This document shows, piece after piece, positions 34,110 to 45,130 of a stretch of DNA of 64,000 bases. Both the position numbers and the translations under genes were made by a program. The stretch lies in contig NC_067197.1 of NCBI RefSeq assembly GCF_000699445.3, positions 6,826,152 through 6,890,151 on the forward strand, in the 5' to 3' direction. The number at the start of each line of letters is the position of its first letter. The stretch's first letter is position 1. Under the pieces are notes generated by a model. The model saw nothing but the letters and a program-made list of their open reading frames with translations. It had not been told where the DNA came from and searched no databases. The DNA comes from Schistosoma haematobium. Lineage: Eukaryota > Platyhelminthes > Trematoda > Strigeidida > Schistosomatidae.

Positions 34110-34725
34110 TCAATGCCATTGCATACATATATATATATCCTAAGAGATACCTCAACTTCTTACTTTACTGAATCCTTTCCAGTTTAATTTTATTTCTATA
34201 TGTGTATTCTATCTTAGACATGAAATAAAAATAGATTTTATATAATTTTATGACTTTCATATAAAAGATTTATTCATATTCACCTATTGAATTGTGTTTA
34301 TTGTCTTAGTTTCCGTTTATTTTTTTTTGGGGGGGGGAGAAGCGGGGATGGAGATTCCGCTTGACTACTTCTCTTTTTTTCCTTTCGTTCTTGTTTTTTT
34401 TCTAATATTAAAATCGATTTTCAATAAGAAAATTGAACCATTGAATAATTTTTATTGGTTTGTTTTAATATCTAAAATGTTTCAAAAAAATAATTTTTTT
34501 TGGTGGAAAATTTGAAGTCCCATTGATGTGAATAGAAAATAATAAAAAAAGAAATGGAAATAGAAATTTTGTAACTGATAAAGTGATGTAATAAAATTGA
34601 ATGTTTTTGTTTGTTTTTTTGTTTTTCTTTTTGTTTTTTTTATTATTTTTTTCATTTATTTTAATTTCATGTTTCTAATCACTGATTATTGTTATTAGAA
34701 AAATAAAAGTACACTGATGTTGATG
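34110..34725. other. AT-rich DNA with homopolymer runs
   Basis: Contains a T9-G9 junction at 34321-34338 and long T-rich tracts. The 73-codon frame (34294-34515) through it is low complexity and not a gene. Confidence 0.5.
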
Positions 34726-34727
34726 TT

Positions 34728-34750
34728 GGGGTGGGGTCTGGGGCTGGGGG
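34728..34750 (+). promoter_or_regulatory. Canonical G-quadruplex motif
   Basis: Four runs of at least four G separated by one, three and two bases within 23 nt. It lies just upstream of a minus-sense family B copy. Fold is predicted only from the pattern. Confidence 0.75.
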
Positions 34751-34796
34751 TGGTTGAGAGTTGGGATGAAGCAGTTTTATTGTAAGAAAAAATATC

Positions 34797-34965
34797 TTAA
34801 AGTACACCATGGAAAACCTGGAAGCAGTGGACAGCCGTTCCGTCCTAGTATGGAACTCCTCAGCAGTGCACATCCAGGACCCCGCCTCCGCGGGATTCGA
34901 ACCCAGGACCTATCAGTCTCTCGCCAGGTGTTTAACCAACTAGACCACTGAGTCGGAATCATCTG
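34797..34965 (-). repeat. Family B retroposon (minus)
   Basis: Clear reverse-sense hammerhead and tRNA-like head ('gggattcgaacccagga'). In sense the ribozyme has CTGAGGAG but CGGAA for CGAAA, losing A13. Stem I has a mismatch. Not active. Confidence 0.85.
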
Positions 34966-35350
34966 CTCACTAGTGGCTGACTTCAAGAGATACTCCTGGA
35001 GTTCTGGTGAGAAGCCTTTACCAGTGGAGTTCAACCAGGTCTCTTGTGAGATATCAACTCACTGAAGACAATGGTGTACGGTGGCGCAACTTCGTGAATT
35101 GTTTGAAGCTAGACATTAACACCGTTAAATGCCGACTCAGTGATCTAGGGGTTAGGCGTTCATGAGCATGACTGAAGGTTTTTGGTTCGAGACCTATTGG
35201 TGGACGATCTAGCATGCGCATTTCTGAAGAGTCCTATACTAGAACGAATCAGTCATCCAGTGCTTCCATATTACCAATGGTGATCTAGCTTAAATCGATT
35301 CATAAATTCAACCATTAAAATCATCACAATCTCCACAAATCTTCATTCTG
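34966..35350 (+). repeat. Family B retroposon (plus)
   Basis: Upstream segment ('gctcactagtggctgacttc'), head with 'gactcagtgatctaggggtt', hammerhead with CTGAAGAG and CGAAT, tail to 'ccacaaatcttcattctgat'. The second box keeps GAA but A15.1 is T, which breaks stem III. Confidence 0.8.
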
Positions 35351-35690
35351 ATGACAATTTATCATTTCAAACAAGAATTTGTTTTAAGGTCATACTTAAA
35401 ACCGAAAAAAGAAAGCTTCAATAAAATTCTGATTTAATAATTCATTCATTATGAATCTATTGTAACTAATCATACAATATGATCATTAGTAATTGTCAGA
35501 TAATTAGATTAGATTAACAGATGTTATTTTATCCATTCAAAAAGAATATTAAGCCTATAACATATGGATTGGATTAGACTTTATTTGTTGGTATATTGGT
35601 TAATCATTCAAATAGAATAACAAATTTAATGAATATGTAATAATATGTTAATATTATTATAAGTAAAGAAATGAAATACACGATAGAATA
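35350..35690. other. AT-rich DNA, nothing recognised
   Basis: No gene or repeat-family match seen. Confidence 0.5.
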
Positions 35691-35699
35691 AACTTCTAC

Positions 35700-36000
35700 T
35701 TGAGATGGGATAGAAAAGATTTTGATATGGAATTTTGTTCTCTGAGTTGGATGGTTTGGTCGTGAAGCTTTCATCATTCATCTGAACGACATCATCAACA
35801 CTTCTATTTGAAGTTTGTGCCGATGATGTCGTGTCAGCCAAGGTTGTTTACTCTCATCCTTTCTCTTTCTCCTGGTGACCAACTGAATCATGAAGACGTC
35901 AACATCTGGGGGGAAGCACGGGATACAATGGACATCTAGGATGCAGTTGGACGATCTTTAGTGACCCGGGATCTGACAAAACTTTGATTGTTTCTGATTA
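35700..36000 (-). repeat. Family C arm plus adjoining GC-richer segment
   Basis: 35700-35835 is a family C arm and loop ('gaattttgttctctgagttg' ... 'gatgatgtcg'). It continues into 35840-36000, a GC-richer sequence ('gaagacgtcaacatctgg', 'gacatctaggatgcag') not seen elsewhere in the window, possibly the interior of the parent element. Confidence 0.5.
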
Positions 36001-36104
36001 CTACTGAGATAGACATATCGTCAGTCCTTGTATATTATCATAGACTTAACTCGCGTTAGGCAAATACGAGAATGCATTTTGAATATGTATATTTTATGCA
36101 CTCA

Positions 36105-36330
36105 TTGATTTGAACAGGCAATCAGGGAATGAAGCGAAGAGAAGAGAGCGGAGCGAAATGACGCGCAGTGGAGAAGGCATATGAGCCAACTCCATTTAAC
36201 TGAGGGTTAATCAATATTTTTAGTCACACGAAAATAAGCTACAGACATGTGGTGAGTAGGATAAGAAGGGCACACACATAATCGCTCATATAAATCAGTC
36301 AAGATTGATAAGCAAATAATTAACCAAGTC
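36105..36330 (+). other. Purine-rich GC island, unrecognised
   Basis: 36118-36175 is almost purely GA with GCG triplets ('gcgaagagaagagagcgg'), standing out from the AT-rich surroundings. It could be part of an LTR-element leader. No other evidence. Confidence 0.25.
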
Positions 36331-36429
36331 AAAATGTAACTCAAATAGGATTAATAGATTAACCTGTTTGAAAGGTCGAATAAGGTATATGGGCTTAACA
36401 TAATAAACGACACTACAACAGGACATTTT

Positions 36430-36535
36430 AGTTGAGATTTTGATGGAGTTTTGTTCTTTGAACTGGATAGTTTGATCGTAGAGCTTTCATCGCTCTTCTG
36501 AATGACATCATCAGAACAAACTTTAAGTAGAAGTT
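36430..36535 (-). repeat. Family C arm
   Basis: 'gatggagttttgttctttga' to 'gacatcatcagaacaaac', same orientation as 35700. The ~600 bp between them may be one interrupted element. Confidence 0.65.
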
Positions 36536-37180
36536 TTAATTGAGAGGAAGGAATATTTACAATTAACTATAATTTATGTTTATTAATCACGGATATTAAT
36601 GGCAATTATTCAGTTGTCATCATATAAAATCTTTCATAATTACATCATTATCAAATTTTGTATATAATACCATAATGAATTTAGTATGTCCTCGTTTTGC
36701 GTTTTGAGCCTTATAACTTTGTAAAAGAAATGTGGATATGGTAAGAGTGTCCGGATAACCACTGTGGAATGGGTCATATCAAATACACACTAAATGTTTG
36801 TAAAGACTGTTAGATGTAGTCAACCATTCCACTCCATATTAGTGTATATCCAGGAATTAACAGATCTTGCAACAAGCATATTACTTTCATACTACTTGTT
36901 TAACATTTAGTTGTTCACATTTCCAATTTCAGTCAATACGCAGTACAGGATGACAATCATTTATTTACAGCGATAAAAGTACCAAAAATCTTCTATTCTA
37001 ATAACCATCATATGCTCATTTATGAGTAATTCTATGGAGTATTCCCGAAAGTTTAGTTAAAAATCGTTGGCGATCATTGAAAACATTCGAAAATCAGATA
37101 TACTTTTAATTGTATCAAAGTAAGATAATATCTATTGAGGATTTCAATGGTTAGTCGATATGAAATGATTTTTTGAATAA
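36535..37180. other. AT-rich DNA, nothing recognised
   Basis: No gene or family match seen. Confidence 0.5.
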
Positions 37181-37185
37181 GATCC

Positions 37186-37530
37186 AGCACTTCAACCGGG
37201 TTGGTGGATATTAAGGATCCACTTAGGGGAGTTGGAAAACCATGATTCCAAACCAATGATACACATGGACTCCAGGATCCTGAACGAACAAAGAGCGCAT
37301 AAACCTATTGTTATTCACCTTCCAACAAGGGACTGAATCTCCTAACGTTGCTCCACTGCCTTGTAGACTAGACCTTCAGGTCAAAGGCTCGGAACGTGGC
37401 TCCCCCACACGGACAATATCACAGCCCTCACACAAATCACTGGTAACTAATACTAACCTCATTATTACTGAGTGGCACATATACATTTGATGCCTCATTG
37501 TATCAACGTTTATGTGTTCAAATAAAAAAA
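37186..37530 (+). repeat. Family D, 5'-truncated
   Basis: Begins within the consensus at 'cttcaaccgggttggtggat' and runs to the A-rich 3' end 'gttcaaataaaaaa'. It is followed immediately by a LINE-A 3' end in reverse sense. Confidence 0.8.
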
Positions 37531-37542
37531 TGACTTGCCTTA

Positions 37543-37715
37543 CTTACGCCTGTTACCCGTTGTCAAGGCGCATAGACCATCCACCAGTATTCTCCTCTGA
37601 ACTACCTTCTGGGCAATCTTTCCCAATTGTTTCCAAATCCTATTCGTTTTTTTGATATCTACTTCAAATTCCATCTGTAGCTCTTCTACGTTTACTGCCA
37701 GTTTCAATCTCGGAT
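37543..37715 (-). pseudogene. LINE-A 3' end fragment
   Basis: Minus frame keeps 'MEFEVDIKKTNRIWKQL' and 'RRILVDGLCALTTGNRRK', the terminal residues of LINE-A, with the reversed tail 'cttacttacgcctgttac'. Upstream of ~37715 similarity stops. Confidence 0.75.
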
Positions 37716-37799
37716 AAAAGAGGAGTGTTGAAAATGGGGTCAGTAACACAACTCTATAGAAAACAATCTTGCTAAAGAAAAAAAAGAAATACACTAACC

Positions 37800-38090
37800 A
37801 GAATAAAACTCATTTACACTAGACTCAAACTATGACAAATAAAATATTTAACTATAATAGGAAGAAAAAGGACATTGATTTATAGTTGGATACAAATTGT
37901 CTAGTAATTAATTATATAATTAAATTATCATTAGAAAGCAGATTTCAATGAAATTGGATAGTTTTAGTCAAAGGAATAGAATTCTATGTCATTTTTTTCT
38001 TTCTGTTGTTGTTATTAACGTGGAATCTATTTTTAATCAGAATTAGAAATGATTTGACCATTAATTAATTAAAGGAGAACTATAATATTA
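37800..38090. other. AT-rich DNA, nothing recognised
   Basis: No gene or repeat-family match seen. Confidence 0.5.
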
Positions 38091-38094
38091 TAGT

Positions 38095-38625
38095 TGAGTT
38101 TATGAGTCAACTGAAGCCAGATCACCATGGCAAACATGGAAGCACTGGACGGCCGTTTCGTCCTAATATGGGACTCTTCAGGGGATCTAGGAGAAGCAGT
38201 GACCAGTGGAGTTCAACGAGGTCTGTTATGAGATAGTAACTCACTGAAGACACTGGTGTACGGTAGAGCAATTTTGTGGATTGGTTGAAGTTAGACATTA
38301 ACACCACTGGATACCGGCCGATTTAGTGGTCTAGAGGTTAAGCGATCGCGCGCGAGACTCTTATGTCCTGGGTTCAAATCTTGCGGGGAGCGCACTGCTG
38401 AGGAGTGCAAAAAATTGTTCTACCGTACACCAGTGTCTTCAGTGAGTTACTATCTCACAACTGACCTCGTTGAACTCAACTGGTCACTGCTTCTCCTAGA
38501 TCTTCTGAAGAGTCCCATATTAAGACGAAACGGCCGTCCAGTGCTCCCATATTTTCCATGGTGATCTAGCTTCAATTGATTCATGAATTCCACTATAAAA
38601 TTACTATGATCTCCACAAAACCCCC
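38095..38625. repeat. Large family B foldback with a family B head in the loop
   Basis: Left arm 38101-38275 and right arm 38405-38595 are inverted copies, over 90% alike by eye, each made of B tail, hammerhead 3' part and the upstream segment. The loop (38280-38402) carries a plus-sense head with 'gtggtctagaggttaagcga' and 'ctgctgaggag'. In both arms CTGAAGAG, CGAAA and GTC survive but the 5' half of stem I was replaced at the join. Confidence 0.85.
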
Positions 38626-38794
38626 TCTGATAGAAATGTAATAGTTAGAATTTATTATTTTTATTGTAGTTTTTAATTTTATGCTTAAAAAAGTAGATTT
38701 GAAACTAATCAACATCATAATCATCACTTGAAATCTGATAAAATGTCTTTTTTTTAAAAAAATATGACAAAATCAATCCATTATAACTATCGAA

Positions 38795-39330
38795 TATGAA
38801 ATCATAGAAAGTCCCATAGTAGGACAAAACAGCTATCCAGTGCTTTGAGGTTTTCGATGATGGTCCAGCTAAGATCGACACGTGAATTCAACTATGAAAA
38901 TACTACAGTCTCCACAAATCCCTAAAATTGATAATAATCATGTGTTCAATAGTGCCTAGATTCAAGATGGATTTCTTGGAGTTCTAGTAAGAAGCCATGA
39001 ACAGTGGAGTTCAAACCGTGTTGGGTATGAAACAGTTATCTACCTTAGACAATGGATGAAGGGTTGAACAAGATTATGGATCGATTGAAGTTAAACATTA
39101 ACACCGTTAGATACCGGATCAGTTGTAAAGAGGTAAAGCGTTCATGAGCATGATCGAATGTCTTGAGTTCGAGCCTTCTTGGTGCGGGATTGTGGATGCA
39201 CACTTCTGAGGAGTCCCGTACTAGAACGAAATGACTATTCAGCACTTTCGTGATTTCAGTGGTGATCTAGCTTAGATTAACTCGTGAATTCAACTTTGAA
39301 AATACTACAAACTCTGCAAATCTGCATACT
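38795..39330 (+). repeat. Family B tandem dimer
   Basis: First unit enters at its hammerhead (38811 'gtcccatagtaggacaaaac'), followed by tail, upstream segment, second head ('ggtaaagcgttcatgagca', 'gagttcgagcc'), second hammerhead and tail. Matching ribozyme points are ~402 bases apart, giving a monomer length for family B. The second ribozyme has CTGAGGAG and CGAAA but an ATT triplet. Confidence 0.85.
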
Positions 39331-39800
39331 GACAAAGAACAAATTTCTTTATCGATGATATCATTCACTATAGCTGCACAATCGGGTATCTATTTTTTAA
39401 AATAGTAACTTATGATCAAATAAGAAATTATTGAGTTATTAATTAAGATGTCAATATAAATCGTTAAAATAAAATTTTCAAAGCTACGTAATAGTCAAGG
39501 AGACATAATAAAAGCTTATACAGTTGACGAATATATTAAAGACGGATAAAAGAAAAAAAACGTGACTTGTAAAGTTAAAGAGGGTTGTTAGGAAGATGAT
39601 CAAATAAGGGATTGGGAATAGCACTCCTGGGATCAAAGATCAAAAGTGAAGTGATAGACAGACAAAACTTTGTTTATCCACAAGTTTTTTTGTATAACTT
39701 TGCATTGTGAATAGTTTTGATGGAATGTTCTGGCCAACATAGATCACTAAAACTATTAGTCGTTTCTCAATCAATTTCCTCTAAAAGATATCCATTATTT
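39330..39800. other. AT-rich DNA, nothing recognised
   Basis: No gene or repeat-family match seen. Confidence 0.5.
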
Positions 39801-39905
39801 TAGAAAAAATTGGATAATGACTGACATTGGAATTCAGGCCACATGTTTCGTCCTGTTAAGAACTCTTTAGCCGTAGGGTACTTGGGTTTCAGTGTTGATT
39901 TTTAT
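39800..39905 (-). repeat. Family A (Sm-alpha) fragment
   Basis: Reverse-sense hammerhead area ('acatgtttcgtcctgttaag') and 'tcagtgttgattttt'. The first core box is lost. Confidence 0.6.
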
Positions 39906-40182
39906 ACTAACATTTGAATAAAATAAAATTTTCTCTAAACAACAACTCTTTATCCAGCGACTAACTGAATTCAGATTGTCGCTAACTTTCTCAACTGATA
40001 AAGCTTAAAAAGTTTTATAATTATTAGATCGTTTGTGCAAATGTTTGCGAAAAATTATTTCACGTCGGTTGTCATTCGTCTGCAAACGATATTTTGATGA
40101 TAACCAGAGAATAATGATGCATTCTATAGTATTCGAACCTATATTATCCAGTTTAACGAACGGGAATTCTACCGCATACTAC

Positions 40183-40560
40183 CTTATTTACTTGCTTATT
40201 TACTTCCTTAATCCTGTTACCCCTTGTGAAGGAGCATAGGCTGCACACCAGCATTCTCCATACAACTCTGTCCTCGACAATCCTTTCCAGCTGTTTCTAA
40301 TTACTATTCATTCTTATCATATCTCCCTTCAATTCCCGATGCAATGTATTCCCTTGTCATCTTCATTTGCATTACCATTCAGGATTCTTAGTAAAAGATT
40401 TCCTCAATGTATATCTTATCCACATCCAACATCTTTTCCCAATCACCTCCCCAGCTGGAAACTACTTTGTTCTCTCCCATAATAGGTTGTTGCTGATGTT
40501 AACCAGTCAACGAACATGAAGAATCTTACGTAAACAACTGTTTATAAATTTAAAGTAGAT
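40183..40560 (-). pseudogene. LINE-A C-terminal fragment
   Basis: Reversed tail 'cttacttccttaatcctgtt' followed by the complement of the LINE-A end region, as far as the 'LLWERTK' segment. An internal deletion removes the TWNPEGK part. Confidence 0.7.
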
Positions 40561-40884
40561 AGGGAATAATTAATAGAACACGTCGGTAACATTCTGTTTT
40601 TATTCACTTAATAAATCATTGATTTACTTCATTCTTCACCCCCCCCCTTTCTCAACCTCTCTTCATTTAAAAAAAAAGAAAAAAAAACGGAATTCACAAC
40701 TGATAATTTGTCATTAATTCATTGATCAGTTGCTTAGTTCCGTTGACATTTACAATAATTTTTTTTCATTTAACAGATTTATATTGGCATAAAAAGGATC
40801 TAGAGCGATTTTTAAATCAATAAATAATTCAATAGGAAATAAGTTTAAATAATAGTGAGAAAAAAAATGTAAACTATGATAAAG

Positions 40885-41207
40885 CTTATGACTTAAGGCA
40901 GTATCTAAGCAATTCGCATAGGATGCATATATGCCAATTTGAGATGGATTAATTGCAAACCTAAACACCAAATGGGAAGATACAGGTAAACAATATCAAG
41001 TGAATTTAAACTTCACCACATTGTACAAGCATTTGGCTGTCAGGACTCAATAGGTAAGTGGATAACGTGATGGAGTTTGAAGCGGATGGTACAAAGTTCG
41101 AGTCGTAGAGTGAACATCAACTCTGAGATACAGGTACATCCAGCTGAAGAGTCCCAAATAGGAGGAAACGTGCGTCTTGTGTTCCACTGCTAACCACTGC
41201 CTCCAAA
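40885..41207 (+). repeat. Family A (Sm-alpha), full unit
   Basis: Tail, head ('aataggtaagtggataacgt', 'agttcgagtcg') and hammerhead in order, ending 'ttccactgctaaccactgcc'. The ribozyme reads CTGAAGAG, acceptable at N7, but C11.1 is G, giving a G-G clash at the base of stem II. GAAA and GTC are kept. Activity doubtful. Confidence 0.85.
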
Positions 41208-41352
41208 TGGCCTGGTACGGCCGAGATTGGGGAGAGTCAACTCTACCTCTCGAAATGCTCTCACATAGCCACGTACATACAATCACTGTCAGGGAATTCC
41301 TACTCACTGCATTCTCGCAGCATTGCTGTTTACGAAATTGAGAGGATTCAAG
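41207..41352 (+). repeat. Family D 5' fragment
   Basis: 'aatggcctggtacggccgag' to 'acgaaattgagaggatt'. The 3' part is missing, replaced by a minus family B copy. The break occurs at the same 'gagagga' point as the internal deletion in the 46136 copy. Confidence 0.75.
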
Positions 41353-41354
41353 CA

Positions 41355-41730
41355 CGGGACTTATCAGTTTTGCGCACGAATGCTTAACCTCTAGACCACT
41401 GAGCCGGCATCCAACGGTGTTAATGTCTAACTTTAACTAATCCATGAAATTGAGTGACACATCCACCATTGTCATCAGTGAGTTACTATCTCACAACTGA
41501 CCCGGTTGAACTTCATCGGTAACGGCTTCTCACTAGAACTCCAGAATATACATCTTGGAGACATTCACTATTGAGCATATTTTGATTAGTGGTGGATACG
41601 CATCGCTGAGGAGTCCCACAATAGTACGAAACGGCCATCCGGTGCTTCCAAGTTTTCCATGGTGGTCTAGATTCAATTGATTTATGATCTCAACTATTCA
41701 AATTGCTACAATCTCCAGAAAACCCCTTAT
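41355..41730. repeat. Family B: minus head joined to plus hammerhead and tail
   Basis: 41355-41580 is a reverse-sense head plus upstream segment ('cctctagaccactgagccgg' ... 'gtgagttactatctcacaac'). 41590-41725 is plus-sense hammerhead and tail. The two parts share no overlap, so this is a head-to-tail inversion join. Confidence 0.8.
41600..41645 (+). ncRNA. Hammerhead ribozyme (family B) with covarying stem I
   Basis: Stem I is GCATCG (41600-41605) with CGGTGC (41640-41645). All six positions pair although two differ from the family consensus GCACTG/CAGTGC: one U-A became C-G and one C-G became U-G. CTGAGGAG and CGAAA are intact and the triplet is ATC. Stem II retains only two or three pairs. 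Confidence 0.75.
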
Positions 41731-42067
41731 GATATTTCGAAAATAGTCTTAATGAATAGGAAAATAATTTTGTGACGTTTCGTAATTTATTGTTAATCGC
41801 TTCTTCAGAGAATAAGTTCTATCACAAATATTATTATAGTATTACTATTATTATTCGTTCATCTATTCATATAGCAATTTCTACAGGTAATTTTGATCTA
41901 GTCGACTTTTGGAGTGAATTTATACCTTGGTGGATTTACATAATAAAGATTATTTTACTTTGTACATTATTTATAACGAAAAATATTCTCTAAAATTTGT
42001 ATAATTATTAATCAGTTGTGTGTGAGTAATACGAAACTTATAATCAATTTCTTATAAAGATAATTAT

Positions 42068-42765
42068 TGTTTACTTATCTACGCCTATTAACCCTCATAG
42101 AGGAGCATAGGCCGCACACCAGTCCTGAAAATCTTTTACAGTTATTTTCAGTTTCTATTCATCCTTTTTATGTCTGCTTTCAATTCCTGATGCGGTATAT
42201 TCTTTGATATTCCGCCTTTCCATTTACCTTCGGAATTCTAAGTTAGCACTTGTCTCGTGATGTAGTTTGGTGATTTCCTTAATAATGTCTTATCCACATT
42301 CAACGTCTTTTCCTAATTTCCTCATCTTTTGGAATATGCTTCGTTCCCTCTCATAGTAGGTTGTTGCTGATGTTATCCAGTCAACGGACATTGAGTATCT
42401 TGTAGGGACATTTTTGATGGTAATTGTGGTAGTTCTACAAGTTTCAGCTCTAGACAATAGAAGTGTGTTGACGTTTGTATTGAAGATTCTGACTTTGACA
42501 GTTATTTTAGGGTTCATGCGTTCTTCAATATTAGGAGTGCTGTCCTTGCTTTGCCGATCTTTACCTTTACGTCTTCATCGCATCCTACTTGTCTATCGAT
42601 GATGCTGTTGTTCAAGTACATGAAAGTTTCCACCTCTTCTAGAGTTTCTCCATCAATTGCGATTGGTTTTGTTGATGTTTTTGTGTTGTATTTGAGGATC
42701 TTGCTTTTTCCCTCGTGTATGTTGGCGCTTATTTATGAAGAGGCTGATGCTACACCGGCGGTCAT
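42068..42765 (-). pseudogene. LINE-A palm-distal to C-terminal fragment
   Basis: Minus translation shows 'HEGKSKILKYNTKTSTKPIA', 'LEEVETFMYLNNS', 'DEDVKVKIGKARTALL' and the 'CLELKLVELPQLPSK' region in several frames, then the C-terminal end and reversed (TAAG)-type tail at 42068. The YADD box is not included. Many breaks. Confidence 0.8.
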
Positions 42766-42769
42766 CATC

Positions 42770-43260
42770 TGTATTTATTGGTGTGTATGGGAAGCAATGA
42801 TAAATAAATTTAGATAAATTTATTCAGTTCGTATTAAGTACTCTTCATGAAAGAGATATTTCAGTGTTATAAACACATTTATAAATATAGTTTACATCAT
42901 AGAAAGCTCCTTACGGTTAATAACAAACTGATATAGTTCAGTTATAACGGGATTAAGTGAGTTATTATTGATTATCAGAATTGTGAATCGTGCTATACCA
43001 ACTCAATGATCTAAATGTAGCGCACTTGTTAAGAAACCTGTACATTATGGATACTTGCTACTGTAGATAACTATAATAGATTGAAATAAACGTTCACTTC
43101 TTTATTACTATCAACGATTGTCCACCTAAATTTATTCTGTAATGTCACCTAATTCTGAATTGAAAAATTTCCCATTCCAGAAGTTGTTACTCAATGCAAC
43201 TTTCTGAAAAATCCATTTCACATATTTGTATGTGAATAAAAAAGCATATTTTATTAATTT
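42770..43260. other. AT-rich DNA, nothing recognised
   Basis: No gene or repeat-family match seen. Confidence 0.5.
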
Positions 43261-43261
43261 C

Positions 43262-43400
43262 ATAGTTGAATTCATGGAAAACCTGGAAGCACCAAACGGT
43301 AGTTTCATCCTAATATGAGACTTCTCAGCAATGTACATTCATTATCTCACTCAAGGGATTCAAACTCAGGACCTTTGATCGTCCAATGCTTCTAGGTATT
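43262..43400 (-). repeat. Family B fragment
   Basis: Reverse-sense tail, hammerhead (sense box CTGAGAAG, G8 lost) and part of the head ('gggattcaaactcagga'). Ends abruptly at a repeat F2 copy. Confidence 0.7.
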
Positions 43401-43429
43401 TCTGTTATAACTTATGTGTCTTGTTAATG

Positions 43430-43655
43430 TATACGGAATGATACCGCCAATTAGAGAGCAGTGAATTATCGATCAGACCAGTGACGCATAGAATCCGTGC
43501 GAGCAGTCTAGAGTACTTATCGGTCCTGCTTACTGCCTAACACCAATCTCAACCTCTGCAATATGAATCATTTATTTCAAGTATACTGGGTTTGTATACC
43601 AACCAAACAGACCACATCGTACCATAAAATAGGAAACAACATTTGTACAAGATTA
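43430..43655 (+). repeat. Repeat F2, low-copy dispersed
   Basis: Partner of 9810-10075. The 3' ~120 bases align best ('caatctcaacctctgcaata'). Confidence 0.4.
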
Positions 43656-43674
43656 ATATCAGAAGTGGGTTTTG

Positions 43675-43765
43675 TGGAGATTTTAGTAATTTTAATTGTT
43701 GAGATCATGAATCCAGGTAACCATGGTGGTCTAGCTTCAATTGACTCATGATCTCAACAATTTGT
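43675..43765. repeat. Family B tail palindrome
   Basis: 'aattgttgagatcatgaatc' faces 'gactcatgatctcaacaatt' across a ~40 base centre holding 'ccatggtggtctagc'. A minimal remnant of an inverted pair. Confidence 0.75.
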
Positions 43766-44079
43766 ACACAAATTAGCCAAATATGGTTGTGAGTGTCCGA
43801 GTTAGTAATTAATAGATAGGGCATAATTCAAGAATGGTAAATTGTATAATAATAATCCCAAAAGTTACCATTCATTATGCTTATTGGGACATAACAATTC
43901 CATAGTGATCTATAGTTTGAATTAACTCATGAATTCATTTATCAAATGACTAGAAATCTCTATAAACCCCCCTTTCTGATCATATTTCATTAACTATTTA
44001 CTAAAATAATGAATTAACAAATTGAATTTTTTAAATTATATTATATTACATAATTATAGTTGACATGCATAGATTACCA

Positions 44080-44400
44080 TCATTTGTGAAGAGGAAACGA
44101 AAAAAAAAGAAAACGATTACTTATCTATTGTAAATGGATATTTCGAAAAAACAAACAGACAGACAAACAAACAAAAAAACACCATCACCACCACCACCAA
44201 CAGCAACAACAACAACAACACTCAAAAATACATGATATAATCAATCCATTTCAATAACTAGGCATAAATTCAATATAATGCTCTTAACGAACATGAAGAA
44301 TCTTTAGGGTTTTTTCCTGTTTTTTTAAATATTCAATAAACTAGAAAATGAATATGAATGTTGTTTTTTTGTTTTTATTATATCTTTATTTATAAAGCTT
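44080..44400. other. Low-complexity A-rich and CAA/CCA tract
   Basis: Runs of A, (ACAA)n and (CCA)n/(CAA)n from 44100 to 44225, then poly-T. No gene. Confidence 0.7.
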
Positions 44401-44424
44401 TTAAGATTGTTTCTTTTTTAATAA

Positions 44425-44665
44425 AAGGAGTTAGACATTAACACTGTTGGATGCCGGTTGGATCCGTGTTCGCGCGCAAGACTGATAGGTCTTGGGTTTG
44501 AATCTCACGAGGTAGGATCATGGATGTCCACCGTTGAGGAGTTCCGTACTAGGACCAGACAGCTGTCCAGTGTTTCCAGGTTTACCATGGTAGTCTAGCT
44601 TCAATTGATTCATGAATTCAATTATTAAATTATCACAATCTCCATAAAACCTCTCTCTGATCATA
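44425..44665 (+). repeat. Family B retroposon
   Basis: Upstream segment end, deleted A-box, B-box-like 'gggtttgaatctc', hammerhead and tail. The ribozyme has C3 to T (TTGAGGAG, 44534) and CCAGA for CGAAA. Dead. Confidence 0.8.
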
Positions 44666-44724
44666 AAAGGTGATATATCATGTTTGTTTTTAAACTACTA
44701 TTTATCTCTTATATTTATTTACTC

Positions 44725-45130
44725 CACTTGGCTACTGAGTCTTGGATAACGTGGTGATGTTTGAAGCGAACGGTACTGGATTCGAATCCCAGAGTGAACA
44801 TCAACTCCGATATGCATGTACATCCAGTAGGTGAGTCACAAATCGAACGAAACGCGCATCTTGAGTTCCACTGCCAGCCACCATCCATCCTTGCTTATAA
44901 TGCTTGTGAATTAAGACAGTATCAAAGTAGTTCGCACAGTATGTCAATAAGAGATTGGTCAATTGCAGTTCTAAACAACAATGAGAAGATATAAGTGAAC
45001 AATACGAAGTGAGGATAAAAACTATGTTTAAGTCACAGTACAAAATTCACATTGAGATACAAATATATCTAGCTGACAAGTAAAAAAAAATTGAACGAAA
45101 TACACTTTCCAGATTTGACTGTTACTCACA
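44725..45130 (+). repeat. Family A (Sm-alpha) unit plus truncated second unit
   Basis: Head with 'ggctactgagtcttggataa' and B-box 'ggattcgaatccc', hammerhead (first box TAGGTGAG), tail, then a shortened second unit with hammerhead remnants near 45075-45115 (CTGACAAG, CGAAA). Ribozyme spacing is 248 bases, ~80 less than the monomer, so an internal deletion is present. Confidence 0.8.
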
